Under the pieces are notes generated by a model. The model was given only the letters and a program-made list of their open reading frames with translations. It searched no databases and was not told where the DNA came from. Shown piece by piece: positions 1-9,810 of a stretch of DNA of 64,000 bases. The DNA is taken from NCBI RefSeq assembly GCF_900078195.1, contig NZ_FJVE01000006.1, positions 126,501 to 190,500 on the forward strand, written 5' to 3'. This DNA is from Clostridium sp. Marseille-P299 (GTDB taxonomy: Bacteria; Bacillota; Clostridia; Lachnospirales; Lachnospiraceae). The translations under genes and the position numbers were made by a program. Positions within the stretch are counted from its first letter, which is position 1; every line of letters starts with the position of its first letter.

Positions 1-1272
1 CACCTTACCTTTTACTGTGAACTCTTCATTTTCTACTTGTACTTTTATTGCAACTTCTTCATATTCACATGGTGGATATAATACAGATAAAAATCTTTTT
101 ACTACCAAATCATATACTTTTCTCTCATCGGAACTCATATTATCAAGTTGAACATATTGTTCCGTTGGTATGATGGCATGATGATCACTAACTTTTTTAT
201 TGTCTACAAAGGTTGAATTCGTAACGATTGGTTTTCTCGCTATATTACTTGCTAATTTTTTATAAGGCCCTATTGTAATTGCATCAAGTCGTTCCTTTAA
301 AGTCCCAACGATGTCTGTACTAAGGTATCTTGAATCCGTTCTTGGGTAGGTTAATACTTTATGATTTTCATATAAACGTTGCATAATATTTAAAGTTTCT
401 TTTGCTGAAAAATCATATCGCACATTTGCATCCCTTTGAAGTTCAGTAAGATCATATAACCCAGGTGAATAGGACTTTTTCATTGTAGATTTTACTTCTG
501 TAACGATTCCATTCTTTCCTGTTACTGCCCTTAACAACTCTTCAATTCTTCCCTTATCAAAGGTAGTATGACTACCAGATTTCTTATCTTTCCAGGTAAT
601 CGTCATTCCGTTTGCTCTACCAATTAAACCATAATAAGGAACAGGTTGAAAACTTTTTATTTCTTCTTCTCTTTTTGCAATCATTGCAAGAGTAGGCGTT
701 TGAACTCTACCACAAGAAAGACTTGCATTATATTTCGCAGTAAGTGCTCTTGTTGCATTCATTCCAACAATCCAGTCTGATTCTGCCCTGGCTACTGCTG
801 CTTGATAAAGGTTTTCATACTCTTTACCATCCTTTAGGTGTGCAAACCCTTCTTTGATTGCTTTATCTGTAACAGAAGAAATCCATAATCTCTTTACTGG
901 TTTTTTATTATTCGCCTTTTCAAGTATCCATCTTGCGACTAATTCACCTTCACGACCTGCATCGGTGGCTATAATAATTTCTGATACATCTTTCCTGTTG
1001 ATTTGTGTCTTAACTACGTGATATTGTTTCCCAGTTTGCTTCATGACAACTAACTCAAACTTCTTTGGCAACATCGGAAGATGTTCCATTTTCCATTCCT
1101 TATATTTTTCATCATAAGCTTCTGGGTCTGCTAGAGTAACTAGATGGCCTAGTCCCCAGGTAACAATATAACGTTCCCCTTCGATTGCTCCATTTATATT
1201 TTTAGTACATTTTAAAACTTTTGCTATATCTCTACCAACTGAGGGTTTCTCAGCGATTACTAATGATTTCAT
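1..1272 (-). CDS. topB: DNA topoisomerase III, 3' part cut off by window edge
   Basis: Type IA topoisomerase that relaxes and decatenates DNA through a tyrosine-DNA intermediate. The frame is open from the ATG at 1272 to the window edge (424 codons; the C-terminal part lies outside). Visible: N-terminal IAEKPSVGRDIAK, TOPRIM acidic motif ATDAGREGE near residues 102-110, SCGRVQTPT near 187-194, and the active-site region LTYPRTDSRYL with the catalytic Tyr near residue 309. A GGTGA ribosome binding site lies about 6 nt before the ATG. The topB-type N-terminus and spacing of these motifs distinguish it from TopA. It sits downstream of the ADP-ribosylglycohydrolase gene on the same strand, with a 150-nt gap. 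Confidence 0.95.
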   Translation of the reverse strand, partial: MKSLVIAEKPSVGRDIAKVLKCTKNINGAIEGERYIVTWGLGHLVTLADPEAYDEKYKEWKMEHLPMLPKKFELVVMKQTGKQYHVVKTQINRKDVSEIIIATDAGREGELVARWILEKANNKKPVKRLWISSVTDKAIKEGFAHLKDGKEYENLYQAAVARAESDWIVGMNATRALTAKYNASLSCGRVQTPTLAMIAKREEEIKSFQPVPYYGLIGRANGMTITWKDKKSGSHTTFDKGRIEELLRAVTGKNGIVTEVKSTMKKSYSPGLYDLTELQRDANVRYDFSAKETLNIMQRLYENHKVLTYPRTDSRYLSTDIVGTLKERLDAITIGPYKKLASNIARKPIVTNSTFVDNKKVSDHHAIIPTEQYVQLDNMSSDERKVYDLVVKRFLSVLYPPCEYEEVAIKVQVENEEFTVKGKV

Positions 1273-1423
1273 AATTTCACCATTGCATGTTAAAAAAACA
1301 CATATGGCATCCTTTCTAAATCTTTTCATTACACCCATTTTGTCTATTAAACTTTTAGGGTAATGTAATCATGATATTATATAACATAAACCTTACGATT
1401 ACAATTGTAGGGTTAAACTATCT

Positions 1424-3586
1424 TTAAAGTTTGCTTTCAATTTTCATATCTTTTAACAGAACAACGGAACTTTCATCTATTTGCATCCCAATCATACCGT
1501 ACTCATAAGTTGCATCTTCTACAGACAACGTTATTTCACCTAATGCAATCTGTAACGTAGAGCCCTTAACTGTCGTGGATAGTAAATACTCTTTTTCTAA
1601 CTCAGGTACAAATGAAGCCTTAGCAAGTACCGTTTCCTTATTCTCTGCATTACACACGATTCGTAATTCATTATCCGCAATCTGGACTCCATAGGATCGT
1701 AAATTACCTTGGGCACGAAGTAAAAAGTCGAATCGCTTTCCTTCTTTCATAGCAAATCTAAGCGTGCAGCTATAATCTCTCCAATAGTAATCTCCAGTAA
1801 ATATCCTCTCTTCCCTAGATAATTCTACTCCTTCTTTCGTACACTGAATACCATCTATGTTACCTTGATAATGGGTGAATCCACTTAACTCTTTTTGTAC
1901 TGTACTGTGTAAAGAATAATCCTCTAAATATAAAGTTGAAAAATCAATGGATAGGTTTGGTTTTCCTTGTATTACAAATTCATCGATATATAAAATAACC
2001 TGTTCACCAAAGTAAATATCTTCTGGTTCTGTTGATACGATTTCTATCCCTACTTCTTTAATTCTAGCATTTGGAATCGTAGGAATTTGCCCTGCTAATG
2101 AAATCCACTTGGAAGAATCCCCTTGTCTACTAATTTCAGCACTAGCAAAACGATATTTTTCCCCTGATACCGTATCATAGCAATATAAGTATGCCATTAA
2201 CTTTTGCCCGGTCACATTTTTAATTTGACAAGAAACTTGATCCCCTGTGTATGCAATTGGAGAAAAACATGGTTGATATCTTGCATCGTGTAAATCTTCT
2301 GGTTCATAGTATGTCTTTTGATAAATATATACTTGATTGCCTGGATGAATATTATTGATTCTAGCCTTTAAACAACGCTCTCCAAGGTAGGCATCTTCAT
2401 CTGTTGTAACTACACTTAACTCTGCATTTTTATAATTGCCTTTGATACGGAACCCATGAATGGCATCGGTGAATTCAAAATGTGAAATACGTTTCACCTC
2501 TTTTTCTAACCCATCCCAAATTCTCTTAAAAGGTTCTGGCATCTCTTCTCCCGCAAGTTCATATCCAATCTTGCAGAATAATAATGTGTTTTCTGAAAGA
2601 GTAGAAATATTTAAACTTCCTACTACACTAGAAGCTATCATAATATCTTTAATTGGAGTAATTAAGTACTTTGGTATTCCATCTGTTTCATTCTCTTCAT
2701 AGGTTCCGCAAATTACACCTAAGATAGCACCTACATTTCCAGCATTACAATCGGTATCAAAGCCTAGTAAATTCACTAATTCCATTGTTTTTAAGTAGTT
2801 GCCTTCTCCATATAAAAGTGCAATCGCAATAATACCTGCATTGGGTATGATATGGCAAACACCTTTATAGCAATCGATCCAATATTTATCTCGTAAACAT
2901 TGATATGCCTCATCGCTACTTTTTCCTGCTTCATAGTAGTCCATCATTTCTTTTACTACCTTATAGTAGTTTCCGTCCTTTGAAATAAAGGTTAATGCCT
3001 CTTCCATGATTTCCTTGATATCACTTTTCACATAAGCAAGTGCAATACATGCTGCAATAAATCTAGCACCTGCAACACCATCAAAATCATGAGTTACTCT
3101 AGCACTTGCTTCTGCTAACTGGCAAGCTAGTTCAGGTTTACCAGGTGCAACAAAACCAAAACCATCAATAAATATTTGACCACCAATCTGTTCTGCCATC
3201 TCCATACCATTTACTTTTGCACTTCCAGACTCAGGAGCCTCCATACCAGCAAATAAATTCTTAAATGCAGTATGTTCTGTAGATAGTTCTCCTCCCCACC
3301 AAAAGAATCCATGTTCTTTTGCGATATAGTTTAGACAAGTATATCCCATCTCTCTTGCACTTAAATTTTTATAATGTTCTAGTCCACGAATAAAGAAGAT
3401 TGGACCATTGCTATCATCATCTGCGGCAAAGTCTTTATAATCTACTACATAATCTTTCATTTCTTTGCCGTAAAATAATTCTATTTTTTCTCTTTGCCAT
3501 CCTTCAATAGGTGCGCCCATACGGATACCAATTACTTTACCAAGCCAACCGGCATAAGTTCTTTTTATATAATCTCTTTGAATCAT
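1424..3586 (-). CDS. ADP-ribosylglycohydrolase-family protein with C-terminal beta-sandwich-like extension
   Basis: 720 residues, about twice the length of a plain ADP-ribosylglycohydrolase. The N-terminal half (about 1-350) has the family's metal-binding signatures: an acidic cluster DDDSN at residues 56-60 and FDTDCNAGN near residue 280. The family hydrolyses N- or O-glycosidic bonds of ADP-ribose-like substrates with a binuclear metal site. The second half (about 370-720) is rich in beta-strand-like segments and looks like a carbohydrate-binding or concanavalin-like fold; that is inference from pattern only. No signal peptide. An AAGAGGG ribosome binding site lies 8 nt before the ATG. It lies 560 nt downstream of a nucleoside-uptake operon on the same strand, so a role in nucleoside or ribosyl-compound breakdown is plausible but unproven. 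Confidence 0.85.
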   Translation of the reverse strand: MIQRDYIKRTYAGWLGKVIGIRMGAPIEGWQREKIELFYGKEMKDYVVDYKDFAADDDSNGPIFFIRGLEHYKNLSAREMGYTCLNYIAKEHGFFWWGGELSTEHTAFKNLFAGMEAPESGSAKVNGMEMAEQIGGQIFIDGFGFVAPGKPELACQLAEASARVTHDFDGVAGARFIAACIALAYVKSDIKEIMEEALTFISKDGNYYKVVKEMMDYYEAGKSSDEAYQCLRDKYWIDCYKGVCHIIPNAGIIAIALLYGEGNYLKTMELVNLLGFDTDCNAGNVGAILGVICGTYEENETDGIPKYLITPIKDIMIASSVVGSLNISTLSENTLLFCKIGYELAGEEMPEPFKRIWDGLEKEVKRISHFEFTDAIHGFRIKGNYKNAELSVVTTDEDAYLGERCLKARINNIHPGNQVYIYQKTYYEPEDLHDARYQPCFSPIAYTGDQVSCQIKNVTGQKLMAYLYCYDTVSGEKYRFASAEISRQGDSSKWISLAGQIPTIPNARIKEVGIEIVSTEPEDIYFGEQVILYIDEFVIQGKPNLSIDFSTLYLEDYSLHSTVQKELSGFTHYQGNIDGIQCTKEGVELSREERIFTGDYYWRDYSCTLRFAMKEGKRFDFLLRAQGNLRSYGVQIADNELRIVCNAENKETVLAKASFVPELEKEYLLSTTVKGSTLQIALGEITLSVEDATYEYGMIGMQIDESSVVLLKDMKIESKL

Positions 3587-3910
3587 GTTTCATACCCTCT
3601 TTCTATCATAAGTTTTTTATAAAAGACTATAAAATACTTTTCGATATGTACTGTTACTAAGACTTTTATTACCTTAGTACGTCATGTACATGTATTAATA
3701 TTATTTTGTTGTATTAATATAAAATTGATGTATTTATATTAAGTTAATGTGTTTATTCATATTGACAAGTTATCGCCGTAACAATAGCTAACCTTATGTC
3801 ATGCAGTATACATCACGTTCCCACATAAAGATTCTTATTTTTTTAGAAGCTTCTATATCTTAATTGCTTATTCTGTCTATATATCAATCTGAAATCCCCG
3901 ATATATAAAC

Positions 3911-3935
3911 AGAGGGAGCGCAAAGCGCCCCCTAT
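3911..3935. terminator. GC-rich hairpin between ADP-ribosylglycohydrolase and nucleoside operon
   Basis: Arms AGGGAGCGC (3913-3921) and GCGCCCCCT (3925-3933) with an AAA loop and one mismatch. This is the only GC-rich structure in the 560-nt gap after the nucleoside hydrolase. The T-tract on either strand is weak, so it may be a weak terminator or a processing/stability hairpin. Confidence 0.45.
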
Positions 3936-3971
3936 TTTAATCCCTGCTTTTATATAGCCTTTAAATTCTAT

Positions 3972-4148
3972 AGTTAACACTTAAGCTCCTCAGTTAACTT
4001 TTAAGCTCTTTTATTAACTCTAAAGTTTTTCATTCACTCTTAAGTTCCTTAATTAACTCTTATTCGATTAATTAAGTATTAAACTCTTAATTATCTCTTA
4101 CGCTTTCTATTAGCGCTTAAGTTCTTCTTCCATTCTTAAGTTCTAAAT
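3972..4148 (-). repeat. Degenerate 19-21 bp tandem repeats abutting a stop codon
   Basis: About nine imperfect copies of a unit resembling TTAACTCTTAAGTTCCTTA run from 3972 up to the stop codon of the nucleoside hydrolase gene. Copies drift at many positions but keep the alternating TTAAC and CTTAAG cores. No ORF of note runs through it. It lies in the predicted 3' untranslated part of the operon transcript. The rest of the 3587-4148 gap is AT-rich with no gene visible. Confidence 0.7.
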
Positions 4149-5090
4149 CTAACACGCTAACTCTTTATCTAACGTAAAAATCGCTTCGGCTAAATATTCA
4201 ACAAATTTTTCTCGGTCAACATCCAATAGCACTTTTGTATTTGGTTCTCTCATATCAAACCAAACACGCTTATCCGTCACAGACATTCCCGCTGTCAATT
4301 CTCCATTTAATTCGATGTCTACATAATAGTCTTTGGCAACGAATAGTTCAGGGTGTAGCAAATACATCACTGGGCAAGCATCAAAGATTGGACTGCGATC
4401 AATTCCCAAACGTTTTGAGAACTGTGAATAAAACTCTAACAAATCATATACAAAGTTAGAAACGCGGCCTTTTCCTTTAAACTGCTCTATTTCAGTATGA
4501 AGAATACTTGCTGCAAGACTCACTTCTGTCCCTGCTTGAATAAGAGGAATTCCTGAATGAAATACCATATGCGCAGCATGTGGATCAATCCAGAAATTAA
4601 ACTCTGCCGCTGCAGTAGAATTACCAGACGTAGCACTTCCACCCATTATAGCGATGCATTCGATTCTCTCCTTCACTTCTGGATACATTTTCAATAATAA
4701 CGCAATATTGGTTAGAGGTCCTAAAGCAACTATTGTTACTTTCTCTGATTCTGATAAAATCTTATCTCTAAGGAACTCTACACCATTTTGCTTCACAAAA
4801 TCCATTGTGATTTCTTCAATAATTGGGCCATCCATTCCAGTGTCTCCATGAGCTTCTGGCGCAGGTGCGATTTCTTTAATTAAAGGAGATTTCATACCCT
4901 TTGCCACTGGAATGTTTTTATTTACTACAGTAAGGACCTTTAAGGCATTCTCACTAACTTTTTCTAAGGTTTGATTTCCACCAACACATGTAATACCAAG
5001 TACTTTTAATTGGTCACTGTTCGCTAGTGCAAGCATAATTGCCATTGCATCATCATGCCCTGGATCACAATCAATTAAAATTGGTCTCAT
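4149..5090 (-). CDS. Nucleoside hydrolase (inosine-uridine type)
   Basis: Cleaves the N-glycosidic bond of ribonucleosides to give base plus ribose, in the cytoplasm. 313 residues, the normal length. The calcium-binding and catalytic signature DCDPGHDDA is at residues 7-15, and IMGGS near residue 148 is also typical. It is the last gene of the nucleoside ABC importer operon: its ATG is immediately next to the stop of the upstream permease, so the genes are almost certainly co-transcribed and translationally coupled. Imported nucleosides would be cleaved here for base salvage and ribose use. Base preference cannot be read from the sequence. Confidence 0.93.
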   Translation of the reverse strand: MRPILIDCDPGHDDAMAIMLALANSDQLKVLGITCVGGNQTLEKVSENALKVLTVVNKNIPVAKGMKSPLIKEIAPAPEAHGDTGMDGPIIEEITMDFVKQNGVEFLRDKILSESEKVTIVALGPLTNIALLLKMYPEVKERIECIAIMGGSATSGNSTAAAEFNFWIDPHAAHMVFHSGIPLIQAGTEVSLAASILHTEIEQFKGKGRVSNFVYDLLEFYSQFSKRLGIDRSPIFDACPVMYLLHPELFVAKDYYVDIELNGELTAGMSVTDKRVWFDMREPNTKVLLDVDREKFVEYLAEAIFTLDKELAC

Positions 5091-6002
5091 TTATTTTTCT
5101 CCTTTGGATTTACGAATGGAATAAACAATGATTCCGATTAAAACTGCAACATAAGGTAATGTAGTAATTAATTCAGATGGCATATTTTGTAGCTGAAGAA
5201 CATTACCAATTGCACTAAAGATACCAAATAAGAAGGAAGTAATCACCGTTGGAATTACCATAGATTTACCCATGGCACATGCAGCAATTGCAATCCAACC
5301 ACGACCTGCAATCATATCTCTAGTAAACATGGATAAATATCCCATGGACATAAATGCTCCACCAAAACCAGCTAAAATACCGCTAAGACATAATGCGATA
5401 AACTGAACTCTACGTACATTAATACCAACACTCGCCGCCGCTTCTGGGTTTTCACCAACTGCTTTGATATGAGTACCAAGCTTTGTTTTATTTAACATAA
5501 CATAAATAACAACGATAGAAAGTAATCCTACATATACTAAAACATTATGTCCAGAAAAGATTTCTCCAATCACAGGAATGTTCTTAATAATTGGAATATC
5601 AATAGTCGGTAATTGCTTACTTGCTAAAGAAGCAGAATTACCTTTTTGACCTGTAAACAAATATAAAATATATACGGTAAAGCTACTTGCAAATAAGTTT
5701 AAGGCAATACCGGCCATAATAATCTTTGTTCCTAAAAACAAACTTAAATACGCCATAAATGCACTAAACAACATTCCAACCAAAAGTGCTGCGAGTAATC
5801 CAATAAACGCACTTTTTGTGTAAGCGGAAGCTAAAACTCCTGCTAAAGATGCAGTAAGCATGGTTCCTTCCATGGCGATATTACTTACGCCAGCCTTACT
5901 AGAAATTACATTTCCAAGGGAGGCAAATAAAATTGGAGTCGTTACACGAAGAATCGCATATGCAAATGCAGGTGTTAAAAATAAAGCCATAAAACTATCC
6001 AT
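5091..6002 (-). CDS. Nucleoside ABC transporter permease (second permease, NupQ-like)
   Basis: 303-residue integral membrane protein with about 8 hydrophobic segments, of the BPD_transp_2 permease family (compare B. subtilis NupQ/YufQ). Features include SKAGVSNIAMEG near the N-terminus and the cytoplasmic loop GENPEAAASVGINV, which is the coupling region contacting the ATPase. It forms a heteromeric pore with the upstream permease. Its start overlaps the stop of that gene by 8 nt, and its stop abuts the nucleoside hydrolase start. The neighbouring hydrolase argues for nucleosides rather than sugars as substrate. Confidence 0.92.
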   Translation of the reverse strand: MDSFMALFLTPAFAYAILRVTTPILFASLGNVISSKAGVSNIAMEGTMLTASLAGVLASAYTKSAFIGLLAALLVGMLFSAFMAYLSLFLGTKIIMAGIALNLFASSFTVYILYLFTGQKGNSASLASKQLPTIDIPIIKNIPVIGEIFSGHNVLVYVGLLSIVVIYVMLNKTKLGTHIKAVGENPEAAASVGINVRRVQFIALCLSGILAGFGGAFMSMGYLSMFTRDMIAGRGWIAIAACAMGKSMVIPTVITSFLFGIFSAIGNVLQLQNMPSELITTLPYVAVLIGIIVYSIRKSKGEK

Positions 6003-7053
6003 TCGTACGTCCTCCTTCTACTGCTTTTTTACGTTTAAAACGTTTAACCAAGAAGTCTGCTGTAATTAATAATACCAATGACATCTCAACAATTGCGATC
6101 ATTTCAACTGGTACATCTGTGCTTCTTGCCATAATATCAGAGCCAGTTCTTAAATAACTAAGACCAAAGGCTGCAACAAATGCGCCAATTGGATGGTTCT
6201 TACCTAACATCGCTACTAAACAACCATCAAAACCATACCCTGGTAGCGCTGACCAAGTAAAACGTTCGTACATACTCATAAGATGAACGCTTGAACCCAT
6301 ACCTGCAATAAAACCAGACATAAAATGAACAATCATAGTAAGTGCAAAGAAACTCATACCAGAGTATTTCGCAAATTCCTTATTGATACCAGTCATTTTA
6401 ATCATATAGCCAAGTCTTGTTTTCTTATAAATAAACCAAATCACTAAGGTAACAATAATTAATAAAATAAAACCAGTCGTTACTCTTGTCTTAGGAATTA
6501 ATACATCTAATCTCGCAGTGTCTTTAAACGCTTCTGATGCTACACCAGTCACTGCCATATCCTTTAAATAAGTTTTTAAAATATAAAAACCAATACCATA
6601 TAAAATAGTATTTAACATTAAGGATGTAACAAGTTCGTCTGCACCATATTTTGCTTTAAAAAAGCCTGAAATACAAGCAATTAAACCACCAAAAATGGAG
6701 GCTCCAAGAATAACAATCATGGAATGTACAAATGAATTTCCTAAACTTCTAGTAGCTAATACCGTTGCTACAATACCTGAAATGTAGAAAATACCTTCTC
6801 CACCCATGTTAAACAATCCACTTCTAAATAAAAGTGATGCAGAAATACCTGCAAATGCAAGGGGAACCATCAACTCAAGTACATTACCAAAGTATCTCAT
6901 ATTTGTAAGTGGTGCAGTGATTAATTTGGTAAATGCAAGCATTGGTTCATCACTCGTTAAAAATAATACCACCAATGTAATAAGAAGGGCAATTACAATG
7001 GCTGTAGTAATTTGAACGATTTCATATTTTACTTTATTACTAAGCTTTTTCAT
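5995..7053 (-). CDS. Nucleoside ABC transporter permease (first permease, NupP-like)
   Basis: 352-residue membrane protein of the same permease family as its downstream neighbour, with a longer N-terminal segment. FNMGGEGIFYISG is the typical family signature, and the coupling-loop equivalent is GINKEFAKYSGM. The C-terminus is basic and cytoplasmic. The gene overlaps the ATPase gene by 14 nt and the second permease by 8 nt. The two-permease, one double-ATPase, one lipoprotein arrangement matches the B. subtilis nupNOPQ order. Confidence 0.92.
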   Translation of the reverse strand: MKKLSNKVKYEIVQITTAIVIALLITLVVLFLTSDEPMLAFTKLITAPLTNMRYFGNVLELMVPLAFAGISASLLFRSGLFNMGGEGIFYISGIVATVLATRSLGNSFVHSMIVILGASIFGGLIACISGFFKAKYGADELVTSLMLNTILYGIGFYILKTYLKDMAVTGVASEAFKDTARLDVLIPKTRVTTGFILLIIVTLVIWFIYKKTRLGYMIKMTGINKEFAKYSGMSFFALTMIVHFMSGFIAGMGSSVHLMSMYERFTWSALPGYGFDGCLVAMLGKNHPIGAFVAAFGLSYLRTGSDIMARSTDVPVEMIAIVEMSLVLLITADFLVKRFKRKKAVEGGRTNG

Positions 7054-8608
7054 ACATTACCCTCTCTATATCTTCTTTCTTTTGTTTCTTAATACCTAAC
7101 ATATAAAGACCTAACTCTGTCTCTGTCAATTCTGATAAATCATTAAAGAATCCAACGATTTGGCCTTCATACATAACAATTAATTTATCACTTACAGCAA
7201 GAGCTTCTCCTAAATCTGCACTTAAGAGTACAATTGCTTTGTTGCTATTTCTAAGTTCAATTAACTTTTCATGGATAAAGCTTGCAGATCCTACATCGAC
7301 ACCACGGGTTGGTTGTTCTGCAATTAATAACTCTGGATTTGCATAACATTCTCTAGCAACAACTACCTTTTGAATATTACCACCAGATAAGGATTCGATT
7401 TCCGTTTCTTTTGATTGACAAACTACGCTATATTCTTTAATCAAAGAATCACTTAGTTCATCAATTGCTTTATGATTCATCCAGAACTTGTGGTTAAATT
7501 CCTTCGCATCAAAAAAGCTAGAAATCATATTTTCTTTGATACTTGCACTACCTGCAATTCCTTGTCTCATACGATCTTCTGGAATATAGGCAACTTTTGC
7601 ATTATCACGAATATCTTTAACCTTTTTACCTAGTAAAGAGATACCGTTTACAGCGATGGTACCGCTAGTTGGTTGTTTGTAGCCAAACAATACTTCAACA
7701 AGCTCTGACTGACCATTTCCTTCAACACCTACAACGCCTAAAATTTCACCAGATTTTGCAATCAAATTAATGTTATCTAGTACATTGATTTTTCCGTCTT
7801 GTAAGGTAACCTGATCCATTTTTAAGGTGATTTTTTTATTCGCCACTTCTTTCTTAATATGACTATATTCATACTCTACGCGGCGTCCAATCATAAGTTC
7901 AGAGATGCTTTCAAGACTTACATCTTCTGTATTATGAGTTGAAATAAGCTCACCCTTACGGATAACTGAAATACGGTCACTAATCTCTTTTACTTCGTTT
8001 AACTTATGTGAAATAAAGATAATGGTATGTCCGCTTTCTTTAAATTTCTTTAACTCAACAAATAATTGTTCTGTTTCTTGTGGAGTTAATACGGCTGTTG
8101 GCTCATCTAAAATAAGCACCTTAGCACCTTTATAAAGAAGTTTCAGAATTTCAACTTTTTGTTTCATTCCGACACTTAAATTCTCAATTTTTTCATCCAT
8201 GGACAATTGGAAATTATATTGTTTTGCTAAATCTTCTGCTTTTTTCTTACTCTTTCTAGAGTCAATAAAGCTAAATCTCGTAGGTTCATCTCCTAATACA
8301 ATGTTTTGAAGCACTGTAAAGGAAGGAACTAGCATAAAATGTTGATGTACCATCCCAATTCCGATTCCAATGGAATCTAGCGGAGATTGAAATGATATCT
8401 CTTTTCCATTAAATAAAATTTGTCCACTTGTTGGCTTTTGAAGACCGAAGATAATCTTCATTAATGTAGATTTACCCGCCCCATTTTCACCTACAATGGC
8501 ATGGATTTCACCCTTACGAAAGCCAACAGAGATGTTCTTATTCGCTACTACACCATTGTCATAGACTTTCGCTATGTCCTTCAATTCTAAAATATACTCA
8601 TGACTCAT
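7040..8608 (-). CDS. Nucleoside ABC transporter ATP-binding protein with two nucleotide-binding domains (NupO-like)
   Basis: 522 residues with two fused ABC domains. Domain 1: Walker A GENGAGKST (about residues 39-47), signature NLSVGMKQKVEI, Walker B VLILDEPTAVL. Domain 2 (from about residue 265): degenerate Walker A GVEGNGQSE, signature SLSGGNIQKVVV, and Walker B LLIAEQPTRG, which has Gln at the usual Glu step. This asymmetry is usual in RbsA/MglA/NupO-type ATPases. It powers import through the two permeases encoded downstream. The lipoprotein gene precedes it, separated by an intrinsic terminator that probably keeps ATPase and permease levels below that of the binding protein. Confidence 0.95.
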   Translation of the reverse strand: MSHEYILELKDIAKVYDNGVVANKNISVGFRKGEIHAIVGENGAGKSTLMKIIFGLQKPTSGQILFNGKEISFQSPLDSIGIGIGMVHQHFMLVPSFTVLQNIVLGDEPTRFSFIDSRKSKKKAEDLAKQYNFQLSMDEKIENLSVGMKQKVEILKLLYKGAKVLILDEPTAVLTPQETEQLFVELKKFKESGHTIIFISHKLNEVKEISDRISVIRKGELISTHNTEDVSLESISELMIGRRVEYEYSHIKKEVANKKITLKMDQVTLQDGKINVLDNINLIAKSGEILGVVGVEGNGQSELVEVLFGYKQPTSGTIAVNGISLLGKKVKDIRDNAKVAYIPEDRMRQGIAGSASIKENMISSFFDAKEFNHKFWMNHKAIDELSDSLIKEYSVVCQSKETEIESLSGGNIQKVVVARECYANPELLIAEQPTRGVDVGSASFIHEKLIELRNSNKAIVLLSADLGEALAVSDKLIVMYEGQIVGFFNDLSELTETELGLYMLGIKKQKKEDIERVMYEKA

Positions 8609-8664
8609 TAGTTACCCTCCATAAGCTAACATACCCTGCATAGTCACAATAGCGATACACAGCC

Positions 8665-8703
8665 AAAAAAAGGTCTGCCTACTATCTCATAAGCAGACCT
8701 TTT
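8665..8703 (-). terminator. Intrinsic terminator inside the nucleoside operon
   Basis: Perfect 11-bp stem AAAAGGTCTGC / GCAGACCTTTT (8668-8678 with 8693-8703), followed on the minus strand by seven Ts. It sits between the binding-protein gene and the ATPase gene. With only one strong promoter seen upstream, it most likely gives partial termination and excess binding protein. Confidence 0.88.
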
Positions 8704-8724
8704 AAGTCTTATCTTTATACGTTC

Positions 8725-9810
8725 TTATGGTTGAACGCTTTCTCTTAATTCAACAATTGCTTTGTCATCCATTTTAAATGCTGTAGAAACTGTAACTTCA
8801 CCAGCTTTTAAAGCTGCTTCTGCCGCTTCTACTGTCTTGTTTACATCTTCAGTTACCGCTGCTTGATAGAACTCGTTTTTCACGATACCAACACCGTCTT
8901 CTTTCACACCGAATTGTTCGTGAGTTCCATAAGCTAAAGTACCTTCTTTTGCTTCTTTTACAGCTCTAAGGATTGTTTGATCGATCGTTTTATAACCAGA
9001 AGTTACAATCTTTTCAGCTTTTGCACGATCAGATTCTGCATAAAGTTTTGCTTGATCACTATCAACACCAATTGCATATTTATTTAATTCATTTGCTGCA
9101 TCGATTACACCATTACCAGAGTTACCTGCGCAAGCAAAGATGATATCAACACCAGATTTGTATTGATTTAAAGCAATTTCTTTTGCAGTTGCAACATCTG
9201 TAAAGTCTCCTACATAGGATACTGAAACTTTGATGTCTGGGTTAACATATTTTGCACCTTCGATATAACCAACCATGAAATCGTTAATTCCAGGGATGTC
9301 CATACCACCGATGAAACCGATTTTTGCATTTTCATCTGCTAATGCCATATCAGAAGTAGTTGTTGCTGCTGCTACTACACCACAAAGAAAACCGATTTCA
9401 TTTGTGGAATAGAACATAGAGTAAACATTTTCTAAACCAGAACCTTCTTCAATATCGAAGTTAATGAATTTTTGTTCTGGATATTGTTCTGCTACTTTAT
9501 TCATATATGGAGTGATCTGCCAGTTACAGCTAAGAATTACATCATATCCAGCTTCTGCTGCATCAATAAAATAAGATTCCCATTTGGATTCGTCGTTACC
9601 AATTTCGATTACTTTAGTACTTACACCTTCAACTTGGTCTTTTACTAAGTTCATGCCTTCTACTGCTAAATCGTAGAAAGATTGGTCACCCTGAAACGGA
9701 ATTAATAATGCTACTGAAAATTCATCAGATTTTCCTTCACTGCTTGAACATCCAGTTAACATACCTAAAGTTAAAATAAATGTTGTTAATAATAAAACTA
9801 ATCTTTTCAT
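8725..9810 (-). CDS. BMP-family nucleoside-binding lipoprotein
   Basis: 361 residues. N-terminal signal peptide with hydrophobic core and lipobox LTGC, so Cys21 should be lipidated and the protein anchored outside the membrane. The mature part is a type 1 periplasmic-binding fold of the BMP/PnrA/Med family, with FSVALLIPFQGDQSF and the GIDSD-like GVDSDQAK segment typical of nucleoside binders. Perfect AGGAGG ribosome binding site 5 nt before the ATG. First gene of the importer operon, followed by an attenuating terminator. Confidence 0.93.
   Translation of the reverse strand: MKRLVLLLTTFILTLGMLTGCSSSEGKSDEFSVALLIPFQGDQSFYDLAVEGMNLVKDQVEGVSTKVIEIGNDESKWESYFIDAAEAGYDVILSCNWQITPYMNKVAEQYPEQKFINFDIEEGSGLENVYSMFYSTNEIGFLCGVVAAATTTSDMALADENAKIGFIGGMDIPGINDFMVGYIEGAKYVNPDIKVSVSYVGDFTDVATAKEIALNQYKSGVDIIFACAGNSGNGVIDAANELNKYAIGVDSDQAKLYAESDRAKAEKIVTSGYKTIDQTILRAVKEAKEGTLAYGTHEQFGVKEDGVGIVKNEFYQAAVTEDVNKTVEAAEAALKAGEVTVSTAFKMDDKAIVELRESVQP

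Noticed and set aside
3762..3790. Second copy of the nucleoside operator (GTTACGGCGATAAC) before the ADP-ribosylglycohydrolase gene
   Set aside because: Half-sites and spacing differ from the operator at 9973-9984 and only four base pairs are symmetric.
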